Source of the DNA: Leptospirales bacterium
Lineage (GTDB): Bacteria; Spirochaetota; Leptospiria; Leptospirales; Leptospiraceae
Direction of reading: 5' to 3'
NCBI GenBank assembly: GCA_013297885.1
Contig: JAAFIR010000039.1
Span: 1 to 42,388 of the forward strand
DNA length: 42,388 nt
The notes below the pieces were generated by a model that worked only from the letters and a program-made list of their open reading frames with translations, did not search any database and was not told where the DNA came from. The position numbers and the translations under genes are program-made. Positions within the stretch are counted from its first letter, which is position 1; every line of letters begins with the position of its first letter. Positions 9,716-19,053 of the stretch are shown one piece after another.

Positions 9716-9804
9716 TCTAAAAAAAATCAATTACTCAACTAAATAAAAACCTCTAAACTAAAGAAACGAACTAAAAACTCACTAAGTTTTACTCTCCAAA
9801 ACAC

Positions 9805-9833
9805 TTGACTTGTAAATTTCATACTTACATATT
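9805..9833 (+). promoter_or_regulatory. Candidate promoter of the penicillin-binding protein gene
   Basis: TTGACT (9805-9810), 17 bases, then CATATT (9828-9833). If it is used, transcription would start at about the ATG at 9839, giving a leaderless or nearly leaderless message. No ribosome binding site is seen before this ATG, which fits. The rest of 9716-9838 shows no other signal. Confidence 0.3.
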
Positions 9834-9838
9834 GACCT

Positions 9839-12250
9839 ATGTCTATTTTAAAAATTATTTTTGAATCCATATTGAATTTATTAAAATATATTTATAACTT
9901 GAAAGTGAAAATCGTAAAAACAATTTTTACTTTGGCTCTAGGATTTTTTTTAGTTTTGCTAACTTTGTCATTTCGAAATTGGTTAGATGTGCGAACACAA
10001 GTAAAATTAAATTTGGACAAATATAAATCTGAAGTTTCAAATTATTATGATTCAACTGGTTCAAAGCCAATTCAGATATATGATAAAAACGAAAAATTAA
10101 TAGGTGAATTTTATAGAAGAAATTTTAAACCCATTCGCACAGATAATTTAGACGATCATAAAGTTTTAGTTTGGGCATTACTCTCCTCTGAAGATAGAAC
10201 TTTTTTTTCTCATTCTGGTGTAAACTATATGGCAATACTTCGTGCAGTAGTGATTAATATTTGGAAAAGAAAATTAACTCAAGGTGGAAGTACAATTACA
10301 CAACAACTAGCAAAATTGAGTTTGGATTTGGGAGAAAGAAATGTTTTTCATAAGTTAACAGAATTATTCTGCACATATTATATTGAAAAACAATATGATA
10401 AAAAAACTATTTTAGCAATGTATATGAATCAGATTTTTATGGGTGAAGGAAATATTGGTCTAGAAGAAGCCAGCAGATATTATTATAATAAAACTGCAAC
10501 TGCTCTCACCCCTGCTGAAGCAAGTTTATTAGTAGGTGTAATTCCTGCACCATCCGTATTTAATCCTGTAAGAGGATTAAAAACTGCACTTGAAAGACAA
10601 AAAAGAGTGATGAATGATATGTCTCAACATCCAGATCTTCATTTTAATAAGTCTGAAATCGAAAAAGATTTTAGTAAAAAAATAAATGAAAATATTCGTG
10701 TCTTTAAAAATACATATAAAATTAAAGAAATTAAAAAAGATGAAAAAATTGCATTTGGTTCTGATATTGGAAAATATGGATTTGATAGAGATTTTAAAAT
10801 TAATCTTGCTCCAGAGTTTAATGAAGCAATTCGTAAATATATTTTAGAACATTTTTCTAATGAAGAACTTGAAAGAACTTCTTTAAAAATTTATACAACC
10901 TTAGATTATAACAAACAAGCATTATTACAACAAGCACTAAGAGATATTATTGAAGAAGTTAAAAAAGATCTATCTAAAGAAAAAGAAATATTTGCAAAAA
11001 AGAATCTTCCAAAAGAAATCAAACGTCAATCAGAAATTATGGATGCAATGAATGGTTCCGCGATTTCAGTTGATCCTTATAATGGACATGTTGAAGCATT
11101 GATTGGTGCTTATAAAATTTCAAATATTTTTAGACTTAATCGAGCAGAGGAAATTAAAAGACAACCTGGCTCAGTGATCAAAGGGCTTATTTATGCATTA
11201 GCTCTCGAAAAAAAAATTATCACACCATCTACTATTATCAAAGATGAAAAAATAAATTTTGGAGGTTATTCTCCTAAAAACTGGTATGGTAATTTTAAAG
11301 GTAATATTACAGTTCGATTTGCTCTGGCACAATCAGTTAACACTGCAGCAGTTAAAATTTTATCTGAAGTCGGAGTAGGATATTTTTTAGATAAACTATC
11401 CTTGATACTAGGAAAATCAAAAGATGAATTGAAAGATAGGTTTGGAAATAATTTATCTCTTGCTCTAGGATCTGGAGAATTAAGTCCAGTAGAGTTAAAT
11501 CAAATTTATTCAGTTCTTGCGAATGGTGGGTACAAAGTGAGTCAAAAAAAAATTCTCCGTATTGTAGATGATGAAGGAAATGAAAGAACTCCAATAGATA
11601 TTCTGCAAACTGAACCTCCTGTTCAAGTTTTGGATTCAGTGGCTTGTGCAATGGCTATGAATATGCTTGAATCAGTATTAACTAAAGAAGGAACATTGTA
11701 TACCAAGCTTAAAGATAAACTTCCAATTGCTGGTAAAACTGGAACCGTTCAAACTCCACTTTCAGTAAAAGTAAAATGGGGTAATCGAAAAGGAATTAGA
11801 GATTCTTGGTTTGTGGGAGCATTTCCTTCAAATGTAACAACAATATGGATTGGCAATGATTCTGGTGCTCCTTTCCCAGGTTCTGGAGCGGGACTAAGTG
11901 GGCAAATATGGTTAAAGTATATTTCTTATTTTAAAAATTCGCTAAATATGAATGAACCTTTAGTAAAACCTTTTGAAGGTGATTATATTCAAATTGACAC
12001 TTGTGCAGATACAGGTGGTTTGTTACAAGACTTTCCTGAATGTAAGATTCCTCTTTATTCTCAATATTACTATCGTGGTACTGAACCAGAGCCAAAATCA
12101 AAACCACCCGAAATTAATGTTGAAAATTTTTCTGAAGAAGTGAAAAATACACAAGATGGTGTAACTTTTGAAGAAGAAAAAGTAGATAAATATGAAAAAC
12201 AAGCTGAAGAAATTTTTAATAAAGATGATGAGAAGTTACTTGACCAATGA
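9839..12250 (+). CDS. Penicillin-binding protein 1A, bifunctional peptidoglycan synthase
   Basis: Class A PBP that polymerises lipid II into glycan strands and cross-links them at the outer face of the inner membrane. One membrane helix lies at about 26-44. The glycosyltransferase (GT51) domain has SSEDRTFFSHSGV with catalytic Glu118 and QGGSTITQQLAKL at 148-160. The transpeptidase has SVIK (Ser445-Lys448), SVN (498-500) and KTGT (632-635). The last 80 residues form an acidic, Lys/Glu-rich tail after a CADTGGL...C segment. At 803 residues it is a typical length. Its stop overlaps the sulfatase-like gene by four bases. Confidence 0.95.
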   Translation: MSILKIIFESILNLLKYIYNLKVKIVKTIFTLALGFFLVLLTLSFRNWLDVRTQVKLNLDKYKSEVSNYYDSTGSKPIQIYDKNEKLIGEFYRRNFKPIRTDNLDDHKVLVWALLSSEDRTFFSHSGVNYMAILRAVVINIWKRKLTQGGSTITQQLAKLSLDLGERNVFHKLTELFCTYYIEKQYDKKTILAMYMNQIFMGEGNIGLEEASRYYYNKTATALTPAEASLLVGVIPAPSVFNPVRGLKTALERQKRVMNDMSQHPDLHFNKSEIEKDFSKKINENIRVFKNTYKIKEIKKDEKIAFGSDIGKYGFDRDFKINLAPEFNEAIRKYILEHFSNEELERTSLKIYTTLDYNKQALLQQALRDIIEEVKKDLSKEKEIFAKKNLPKEIKRQSEIMDAMNGSAISVDPYNGHVEALIGAYKISNIFRLNRAEEIKRQPGSVIKGLIYALALEKKIITPSTIIKDEKINFGGYSPKNWYGNFKGNITVRFALAQSVNTAAVKILSEVGVGYFLDKLSLILGKSKDELKDRFGNNLSLALGSGELSPVELNQIYSVLANGGYKVSQKKILRIVDDEGNERTPIDILQTEPPVQVLDSVACAMAMNMLESVLTKEGTLYTKLKDKLPIAGKTGTVQTPLSVKVKWGNRKGIRDSWFVGAFPSNVTTIWIGNDSGAPFPGSGAGLSGQIWLKYISYFKNSLNMNEPLVKPFEGDYIQIDTCADTGGLLQDFPECKIPLYSQYYYRGTEPEPKSKPPEINVENFSEEVKNTQDGVTFEEEKVDKYEKQAEEIFNKDDEKLLDQ

Positions 12251-14475
12251 AAATTTTATTAGCACTTTTTATGCACACTAAACGAGCTTTTTATTTTAGT
12301 ATTATATTATTTTTAATTTGTGTAATTTTTAATTCATCTTTTAGGATAATGGGATTTGATTTAAGTTCAGAAATAAAATCTATTTTTAAAGGTGAATTTT
12401 TAGTTTTGATTTTAACAACAAACTTAAAAATTTTTTTAGTATATTTTTTATTTTATTCCTTTTTAGAAATCTTTTTAGAAACTGAAAATAAAATTAAATC
12501 AGCTTGGATTTATTTTATCTTTTCCATTATTACTCTATTTTTATTTTTTCACTCAGTTACAAAATATCCCCAAATTTATGGTGAATTTTTTTACTTAAAA
12601 CATACTTATTTAAAATCTGTTTTATATTTTTTAACTTCCAATACAAATCCAAATTATTATCAAATATTTTTTGCATTAATGTTGTTTTTAATTTTATTTC
12701 AAACTAGTGTAAAGTTTTTCTTTGAATCAAAATTGATTTATCTTTTTCAAATTTCACTTTTATTACTCGGTCTTTTTTTTCATGTTGAAAGCCAAGGAAT
12801 AATGTTCTTAATTTTATTTTTATCTTATCAAGTTTTAGTTTATTTTTATAGAGAAAAAATAGTTTCAAAATTATATTTAATTTCTGTTTATTCAGTTTTG
12901 CTTACTTTTATTTTTGCATTTTATTATTTTAGAGATTTTTATAATTTTAGTTCAGAAGAAAACCAAACTCCAAATTTAATTCTAATTTCCGCAGATAGTT
13001 TAAGATTTGATAAAATTGGGGCAAAAATTGGAAATGAAGAAATAACTCCCAACATCAATTTGTTTTCAAAAGATGCATATCAATTTAAAAATCATCATGT
13101 AACAGTTCCCAGAACTTTTCCTTCTTGGGCAGATTTATTAACAGGAGAATATGGAATGTCTCATAAAATTAGAGATATGTTTCCTGCTCCTTCTGAAAGA
13201 GACAATCTAGGTTCTGAAGATTTTTTAACAATTGGACATTATTTAAAAAAAGAAAAAAATTTTTCTACTTCTGTAATTTCTAATTTTGCAGGAGATATTT
13301 TTCCTAGAGCAGATTTTGGTTTTGAAACAATTGAAGCCCCAGACTTTAATGCTAAAATTTTGTTAATTCAAAAAAATTTAGAATTCCAATTTTTACTTTT
13401 ACCTATTTTAACCGGTTCATTTATTAATGGTGGTTCTTATTTTGATGAAGTAGATGGATTTTCAAGTCTTGGTGATGGAAATAGACTTTTACCAAAAATA
13501 AAATCTAATATTCGCAAAAATAAAAATAACTCTTTTTTTCTAACTAGTTTTTTTTCAGTCACTCATTTTCCATATTCTCCTCCATTTCCTGATTATAAAA
13601 AATTTACTGATAAAAATTATTTTGGTGATTATAAATATTTTAAATTTGTTGATCCAACAAATGATAAAAAACCTTCCGAGAAAGATATAGAACAAATTCG
13701 TGCAGTTTTTGATTCTTCTATTTATTCATTTGATAAAAGTTTTGGAGAATTAATTCAGTTTTTAAAAAAAGAAAAATTATATGATAATTCCATAATAATT
13801 TTAACTGGTGATCATGGTGAGTCAATTTATGAAGATGTTCATGGTCATGGACATGGAGAACATTTACGTGGTGATTTTGTGACTCATGTTCCATTAATAA
13901 TTAAATTTCCTAAAAGTTTTATTCATGAAAATACTAATCAAGAAATTGAATCTATCACAAGTTCAATTGATTTATTTCCAACTATATTAGAATTTTATAA
14001 AATTGATCCAAATAAAATTATTTCTGGCAAATCGTTGTTAGGCGAACTTAATAAAAAAGAATTAAATGAAAATCGAATGATTTATTCTGAAACAGGAATT
14101 TGGTTTTCAGATCTTGGAGATCATTTTTTTCAATCACAAAGAATTCCTTACCCAAGCATTTTAAAACTTCACACAATTGTTCCTGATGAAAATTTCCAAA
14201 TTATGATTACTGATAATTTTTATCGAGAAACAATTGCATTTTCAAAACATAGAATGATACAAACGAATCGTTACAAATTAATTTATATTCCAACCAGGGA
14301 AGCTGTTATTTTTGAATTTTATGATAAGCTAAATGATCCTTTAAACCAAACAAATCTCGCTTATTTGAATTTACCTGAGATGGAAAATATGAAAAAAGAA
14401 TTGTATCGTTTAGCTAAAGAAAAAGAAAAAGCAGAAATTATAGCAGACTATATTTTTCCTGAAAATTTGGAATAG
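12247..14475 (+). CDS. Membrane sulfatase-family enzyme (LtaS/phosphoethanolamine-transferase-like)
   Basis: The N-terminal 230 residues carry about six membrane helices; the rest is an alkaline-phosphatase-fold domain facing outside. Metal and catalytic motifs: SADSLRFD (248-255), VPRTFPSWADLLTG with Thr290 at the nucleophile position, TGDHGES (520-526) and the His-rich HGHGHGEH that follows. A Thr there, instead of the Cys or Ser of true sulfatases, is the rule in LtaS-type phosphoglycerol and EptA-type phosphoethanolamine transferases, so a transferase acting on lipid or envelope glycan is plausible. True sulfatase activity is unlikely. Translational coupling to PBP1A suggests an envelope role. 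Confidence 0.75.
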   Translation: MKILLALFMHTKRAFYFSIILFLICVIFNSSFRIMGFDLSSEIKSIFKGEFLVLILTTNLKIFLVYFLFYSFLEIFLETENKIKSAWIYFIFSIITLFLFFHSVTKYPQIYGEFFYLKHTYLKSVLYFLTSNTNPNYYQIFFALMLFLILFQTSVKFFFESKLIYLFQISLLLLGLFFHVESQGIMFLILFLSYQVLVYFYREKIVSKLYLISVYSVLLTFIFAFYYFRDFYNFSSEENQTPNLILISADSLRFDKIGAKIGNEEITPNINLFSKDAYQFKNHHVTVPRTFPSWADLLTGEYGMSHKIRDMFPAPSERDNLGSEDFLTIGHYLKKEKNFSTSVISNFAGDIFPRADFGFETIEAPDFNAKILLIQKNLEFQFLLLPILTGSFINGGSYFDEVDGFSSLGDGNRLLPKIKSNIRKNKNNSFFLTSFFSVTHFPYSPPFPDYKKFTDKNYFGDYKYFKFVDPTNDKKPSEKDIEQIRAVFDSSIYSFDKSFGELIQFLKKEKLYDNSIIILTGDHGESIYEDVHGHGHGEHLRGDFVTHVPLIIKFPKSFIHENTNQEIESITSSIDLFPTILEFYKIDPNKIISGKSLLGELNKKELNENRMIYSETGIWFSDLGDHFFQSQRIPYPSILKLHTIVPDENFQIMITDNFYRETIAFSKHRMIQTNRYKLIYIPTREAVIFEFYDKLNDPLNQTNLAYLNLPEMENMKKELYRLAKEKEKAEIIADYIFPENLE

Positions 14476-14479
14476 TTTT

Positions 14480-14605
14480 TTTGGGAATTTTTGCAAATCG
14501 AATTGAGTTCAAAAATATATTTATTTTAGCAAAAAACAGGCTTTCAACTACTATCAAAAAATTTCATTTAAAATTTTTTGATACCGTTTCAATCCTTTTC
14601 CTTAG
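14480..14605 (+). repeat. Two-hairpin dispersed repeat, copy f (diverged)
   Basis: TTGGGAATTTTTGC, an enlarged first loop (TTTTTGC 14488-14494 pairs with GCAAAAA 14529-14535), ACAGGCTTTCAACTACT, then hairpin 2 with 12-base arms ATCAAAAAATTT (14553-14564) and AAATTTTTTGAT (14571-14582), and the tail GTTTCAATCCTTTTCC. It follows the sulfatase-family gene by only a few bases and could end its transcript. Confidence 0.65.
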
Positions 14606-14759
14606 TTAAAAAAAATCTTTCAGCTAATAAAAAATAAATCTTAAATACCTTTTTTTAAAAAAACTACCTTTGAATTTGGGACACTTTTTTCTAATTTTTT
14701 TCTTTTCAACTTTTTTTAAGTAGAATTTTATAATTGAAACATTTATGTATTTGATTTAA

Positions 14760-14876
14760 AAACTTACAAAAATATACAAATATAATCACCAAGAATTTTA
14801 TTTACTAGCAGCCAATTGTAATAATCCTGATGGAAAAAGTTATGTTGTTAAAATTGTTTATAATTATGGGGATTAG
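14760..14876 (+). pseudogene. Possible gene remnant (C-terminal fragment)
   Basis: An open frame of 38 codons without a start, ending at TAG 14874-14876, encodes a plausible protein end (FYLLAANCNNPDGKSYVVK followed by IVYNYGD). It is preceded by an in-frame stop and overlaps the 3' end of the protease gene on the other strand. It may be the tail of a lost gene or chance; I do not recognise the family. The stretch 14606-14759 holds nothing else. Confidence 0.2.
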
Positions 14877-15529
14877 TTTTTTTCAAGAAAAACTTTTACA
14901 AATCCTGTGGGTATAGTCAAACCAATTCCATTTCCTGTTGAAAAACCAAAAGTAGATTGGTTTATTCCTATAATTTTTCCTGAGGAGTGAAAAACAGCTC
15001 CCCCAGAATTTCCAGGAAAAGAAACTCCTTGAGTTTGTATAAATGGAATTTTTGGAAATTGAAGGCTAGTATCAACTCTATCAGTTGCAACAATATATCC
15101 TTCTAGATAACTTCCTTTTAATCCATATGGTGTTCCAAACATAAACACTCTATCTGAAATTTCAAATTCTTCTAAGCTTGCCCACTGAGGGGGTTTTAAA
15201 TCATTTTTAAAATCTGTTTTTAATAAAACCAAATCAAATAGTTCTTCTTTTTTTATTATAGTAGCTTTTTTTGTAGTTTTTAAATCTTCTAAAATGATTT
15301 CAATTGAATCATCAATTCCAGATAAAACATGATAACATGTTAGAACAGTTCCTTGTTTATCGATAATAATTCCTGTGCCATTTGGTCTGTCAACTTTGGG
15401 AGAACTAATATAGACTACATTATTTTTTAAACTGTTGATAGTTTCAAAATTAATTTTGTTGGTTTGGATTGAAGAGTCGGGTTTTTTACAAAGTAAGAAA
15501 AGAATAGCTAAGAAATAAATTTTAATCAT
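14873..15529 (-). CDS. Trypsin-like serine protease lipoprotein (HtrA-like, no PDZ)
   Basis: A 218-residue chymotrypsin-fold protease with the complete triad: His67 in TCYHVL, Asp99 in LFDLVLLK and Ser175 in PGNSGGAVF. The N-terminal MIKIYFLAILFLLC has a lipobox-like FLLC (Cys14), so the mature protein is probably a lipoprotein attached on the periplasmic side. Unlike DegP/HtrA it has no PDZ domain, and the chain ends soon after the protease core. It lies downstream of the minus-strand lipoprotein gene, separated by a strong terminator, so it is probably transcribed separately. Confidence 0.85.
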   Translation of the reverse strand: MIKIYFLAILFLLCKKPDSSIQTNKINFETINSLKNNVVYISSPKVDRPNGTGIIIDKQGTVLTCYHVLSGIDDSIEIILEDLKTTKKATIIKKEELFDLVLLKTDFKNDLKPPQWASLEEFEISDRVFMFGTPYGLKGSYLEGYIVATDRVDTSLQFPKIPFIQTQGVSFPGNSGGAVFHSSGKIIGINQSTFGFSTGNGIGLTIPTGFVKVFLEKN

Positions 15530-15541
15530 GAATAAATTTTC

Positions 15542-15574
15542 AAAAAAATTGCTTCTTATTTCTAAGAAGCAATT
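15542..15574 (-). terminator. Rho-independent terminator of the 369-residue lipoprotein gene
   Basis: Read on the minus strand, a perfect 12-base stem (AATTGCTTCTTA / TAAGAAGCAATT, arms 15574-15563 and 15558-15547) with a four-base loop is followed directly by a run of T (15548-15542). It starts 22 bases past the stop of the lipoprotein gene and lies before the protease gene. Confidence 0.85.
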
Positions 15575-15595
15575 ATAATTCAGTTTAAAAAATTA

Positions 15596-16705
15596 CTATT
15601 GTACAGTTATTGCACAAGTTGTACTTCCCTCTGCATAATCTGCATCAGTTAATTGAAGAATTGGTTTAGTACATTTAACAGAATAAACAATACTCTTGTT
15701 TGAAAGCGTGAGATTCATTCCTGCATCTGCTCCACCAACTTTTCCTGCAATTGCAAGAGTTCCGTCAATTACATAACTTGCTCTAGAACCATAAACTGTT
15801 GTAAAATCAACTGGTGAACAAGCTGTAATACCTTTACAAAGTGAATTTCCTGTTGCACCTAAATATTCAAGTGTATCAAAATTAAAAGTAGTTTTTAAGC
15901 TTGTTTTTGAAGTTAAATTCTCGATTTTTTGTGCAGTTGAACCAGCAACAAAAACCATATCTGTTGTAGAATTTACAGTATAATCATTTTTTTCTTCAAT
16001 GACAAAATTTGTACCAGTTGTTGTGTCAGAATAGCTATAAGTTCCTTTTACAGTAGTTGCACCACTTGTAATTGTAGAAGGAGTAGTGTTTGGATAATTT
16101 TGGAAATCTACAGCATCTTCTTTGCAAGCAGCATAAGCAATTGCACCATCCATAGTCATTTGTAATGAATCTTGAGTAGCACCTGCATAAGTTACTCTAA
16201 AATTAGTAGCAGTCATTGTACCACCTTTTGTACAAGATCTTGAACCATTATAAGTCATGTTAGTATCTGTACCATCACAAGCTGTGTTATTGCCATCAGT
16301 ACATTGTGCAAAAGTAACAATTGATTTTGGAGCATTTATTTGACTTTTTAAAGCCATATAATCATTAAATTTGATTTTTGAACCTTTTGATTTTTGAATG
16401 CTAAAAGCCATTAATTCTTTTCCAAATTCACCCATTTTTTTATCTAAATACATAGCAGTTCTTCCTGAAGAAGCTCTAGCAGCACTAGCAGCACCTTGTG
16501 CACCTTGTCTTGCAGTAGAAACTTGTCTTTGTTGAGTTGTTGTTCCACTTACAGTAGTCAAGCCTGTTGCTCCTGATCTTCTTTGGTTACTAAGTAATAA
16601 AGCTCCAGCGATTAGAGCAGTATTATCTTTTTTCTCTTTTGGGCAGTTGATAAATACACCTAAAATCATTGCAATTATTAGGGTTATAGAAATTGTTTGT
16701 TTCAT
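15596..16705 (-). CDS. Lipoprotein of unknown function, Thr/Ala-rich
   Basis: A 369-residue secreted protein. The signal sequence MKQTISITLIIAMILGVFINC has a spirochaete-type lipobox (VFIN-Cys21), and the following PKEKKDN is charged as after lipidation. Residues 40-85 are low complexity (Thr, Gln, Ala, Ser, Arg). The rest is rich in Thr, Asn and Gly with about eight Cys, often spaced as in disulfide-bonded beta proteins. I do not recognise a domain. It has its own promoter, a ribosome binding site AAGGAAA before ATG 16705, and a strong terminator, so it is a single-gene unit and possibly well expressed. Confidence 0.75.
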   Translation of the reverse strand: MKQTISITLIIAMILGVFINCPKEKKDNTALIAGALLLSNQRRSGATGLTTVSGTTTQQRQVSTARQGAQGAASAARASSGRTAMYLDKKMGEFGKELMAFSIQKSKGSKIKFNDYMALKSQINAPKSIVTFAQCTDGNNTACDGTDTNMTYNGSRSCTKGGTMTATNFRVTYAGATQDSLQMTMDGAIAYAACKEDAVDFQNYPNTTPSTITSGATTVKGTYSYSDTTTGTNFVIEEKNDYTVNSTTDMVFVAGSTAQKIENLTSKTSLKTTFNFDTLEYLGATGNSLCKGITACSPVDFTTVYGSRASYVIDGTLAIAGKVGGADAGMNLTLSNKSIVYSVKCTKPILQLTDADYAEGSTTCAITVQ

Positions 16706-16734
16706 ATTTTTTTTCCTTAAATTAATTAAATTGC

Positions 16735-16762
16735 ATAATAAAAAAAATATTTAAAAATGCAA
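16735..16762 (-). promoter_or_regulatory. Promoter of the 369-residue lipoprotein gene
   Basis: On the minus strand TTGCAT (16762-16757), 16 bases, TATTAT (16740-16735), about 30 bases before the ATG at 16705, with an AAGGAAA ribosome binding site between. Confidence 0.55.
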
Positions 16763-16943
16763 GTGATTTTTTTACTAATACAATGATTAACTTATCGAAA
16801 TTTTTAATTTATTTATCTGTAAATTTGTACATCCAGGTAAATTAGATCAAAATAAATTTTTAATCCAATTGAGGAAATAGTTACGAGACGATTACTTTCT
16901 CTATTTAAAAAAAAGTTTTAAAAATGTGGGATAAAATTTTAAA

Positions 16944-17082
16944 AAAAAATGAGCAATAATCAATATAAAAAGAACCCCAAAGAAATAAGTTTAAAAAGTC
17001 TTGAGGAAATTTTAGATATTATTTCTTTGATTGAAAGTGATGGAATCTTTTTTGGTAAAAGCAAAAATGAAAATCTTTCAGC
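16944..17082 (+). repeat. 139-bp direct repeat, left copy
   Basis: Identical by eye over 139 bases to 20036-20174. It contains the first 45 codons of the WYL-domain gene. The distance between the copies is 3,092 bases, and the two genes at 17386-20051 lie between them. Confidence 0.95.
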
Positions 17083-17173
17083 GTTATCAGAGAATAAAAA
17101 ATTCGCAATATACACAAATATTCAGAATATGCTATACTACATAATAATTTTATTAAAAATAACAATCTACTAA
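16949..17173 (+). pseudogene. Truncated duplicate of the WYL-regulator gene start
   Basis: The first 45 codons are identical to the WYL gene at 20041; after position 17082 the sequence is unrelated and the frame ends after 74 codons with a hydrophobic, Ile/Leu/Tyr-rich tail. The missing part includes the whole WYL domain, so no function is expected. It has the same ATG, but upstream there is only an A-run and no clear ribosome binding site. Confidence 0.8.
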
Positions 17174-17385
17174 TCTTACAAATAAGCATACTTCCATAAA
17201 TCTTCATTTAAATCAATTTTTAAAAAATTTGTTCTTTTCAAAAAGAATTCTCAACTTTTTAAATACTAAATGGAAGTCTATAATTTTTATTCTAAAAAAA
17301 ATTTTCTTTAGTATGTTTCTATTATTCTTAAAACAGACTCAAAAAATAGATTGAATTTTAAACTAAGCTTTTTAATTTTGATACC
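17083..17385. other. Intergenic stretch between the repeat and the membrane-protein gene
   Basis: About 300 AT-rich bases with no open frame that I can support. Several T- and A-runs and TTGAAT-like hexamers occur, but no convincing promoter pair and no ribosome binding site before ATG 17386. Confidence 0.5.
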
Positions 17386-19053
17386 ATGCTTTTCAAAGGG
17401 TTTAATTTAAAATCCATAGTTGCTGTATTTGTGGTTTTATTTTTCTTTTTTCCGTTTAATAAAACAATTCAAGTTCTAAACAAATTTACTAAAACATTTG
17501 AATCAAATAAAATAAATCTTAATGAAAAAATTACAGAAACAAATAAATCATTAAAAAAATTATTTCTATTTGTTTTTATTTTATCTTTATTTTTTTCACA
17601 TAATTTTTTTTGGATCAAGTTTGATGAATTCAAAAAGAATAGTGAATTCAAAAAGTTAAACCAATTTGCAGAAAAATATAAAATTCTTGATAGGGAATTT
17701 TTGTATTCAAGAAACATTATTGAAGGTAAGGGAAATTTTGAAAATTTGATTTTACTTTCAGAAAAACTCAGAAAATTAATAATAAGTTTAAACCAATTTG
17801 AAGTAAAATATTATTCAGAAAAAAAAGTTCAATTGTTAAAACAATCAGATGATTTAGTTGATAGTATTTTGTTATCGATTAAAAAAATTAAGTTTAGTAA
17901 TAGATATAAATCAATTGAAAAGGAAATTGAAAATCTTTCTTTTGAGAATTCAAATTTTGCAAAAAATGCTATTTCAATCCATGAAAAAATTTTAGATTTT
18001 AAAAATGAAATAGTAAATATAAATCTTGAGCTGAGTCATTATCAAAAAACAACTTATGATGTTATGATTAAAACTCTTTTTCAAAAACTAGATTTAGTAT
18101 TATTTAATGAAAGTAGTTATAGTGCTAAAAATTTTCAAGTTCAAATAAATAAAATATTGAATTCAAACCAATCAAGTTCAAATAAAAATGAAAATTTAGA
18201 AAAAAATAAATTACAACTAGTTAACCGAATTAAAACGCTATCTAGTTATCAAATCAATGATTATCCAAATATCACCAAGACCCGTGGTAATTTTAGAAAA
18301 ATAATTAAACTAATTGAAAATGAAATTTATAATTTGAGTATTGCTAGTAAAATTTATAATTTTTTATCTATTTTATTCTTTATAATTATTGGATTTTTTG
18401 TATTTAAACATTTTTCGATCATGGATAAAATCTTAAATACTTTTAATCACAAACTTAAAACAACTAAATCATATAAATATAAAAATTATACTAGTAACTT
18501 TGAGGAAATAATTAGAAGTGAAATCCAACATTCTGGTCATGATTTTATAAATCATACTGTTTATCGCTCTGAAGGATACCAAAGTTTTCCAAGGCAAGAG
18601 TATTTTATAAAAAAATATGGTTTTTTTTCTAAAAGATTAGTTGCTGAAATTTTGGATATTAATTCTGGTAGTTTAGCAAACGATTGTGATTTAGATGATG
18701 GAAATGTGAATGGAATATTTTATCAAAGAGCTTACAGTTTAATTTCACAAAATCCTAGATTATTAAATAAAGCTAAAAAAATATTATTAAAAAAAATGGC
18801 AAGTGAAATTTCAAGATCACCAATTCCAGTAGAAGAATTATGTGTGCTTCACACAGGCTTATGTATGTGGGAATCTTATTTGATTTCAACAGGCTCAAGA
18901 AATATAGCTTCAACTTATGGGGGTAAAACATACAGGATTATTCCTAGAAATGATCCTCTTATTTTTGAAGTTGGTAAATATTGTGGTGAAACAAAAGACG
19001 CAGCAATTATTCATATTAGTCCAAATGAATATGAAATTGAAAGGATACGTTGA
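17386..19053 (+). CDS. Membrane protein with coiled extracytoplasmic domain and unknown cytoplasmic domain
   Basis: A 555-residue protein with hydrophobic segments at about 9-24, 57-76 and 333-352. Between the last two lie about 255 residues rich in Lys, Glu, Leu and Ile, predicted helical or coiled-coil, probably outside the membrane. After the third segment about 200 residues form a cytoplasmic domain with conserved-looking segments HDFINHTVYRSEGYQSFPRQEY, VEELCVLHTGLCMWESYL and SRNIASTYGGKTYRIIPRND. I do not recognise this domain. The layout (outer coiled domain, membrane helices, inner domain) resembles sensors or membrane effectors. It is followed by the macro/HEPN-like gene with a one-base overlap (TGATG), so the two form a unit. 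Confidence 0.65.
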   Translation: MLFKGFNLKSIVAVFVVLFFFFPFNKTIQVLNKFTKTFESNKINLNEKITETNKSLKKLFLFVFILSLFFSHNFFWIKFDEFKKNSEFKKLNQFAEKYKILDREFLYSRNIIEGKGNFENLILLSEKLRKLIISLNQFEVKYYSEKKVQLLKQSDDLVDSILLSIKKIKFSNRYKSIEKEIENLSFENSNFAKNAISIHEKILDFKNEIVNINLELSHYQKTTYDVMIKTLFQKLDLVLFNESSYSAKNFQVQINKILNSNQSSSNKNENLEKNKLQLVNRIKTLSSYQINDYPNITKTRGNFRKIIKLIENEIYNLSIASKIYNFLSILFFIIIGFFVFKHFSIMDKILNTFNHKLKTTKSYKYKNYTSNFEEIIRSEIQHSGHDFINHTVYRSEGYQSFPRQEYFIKKYGFFSKRLVAEILDINSGSLANDCDLDDGNVNGIFYQRAYSLISQNPRLLNKAKKILLKKMASEISRSPIPVEELCVLHTGLCMWESYLISTGSRNIASTYGGKTYRIIPRNDPLIFEVGKYCGETKDAAIIHISPNEYEIERIR

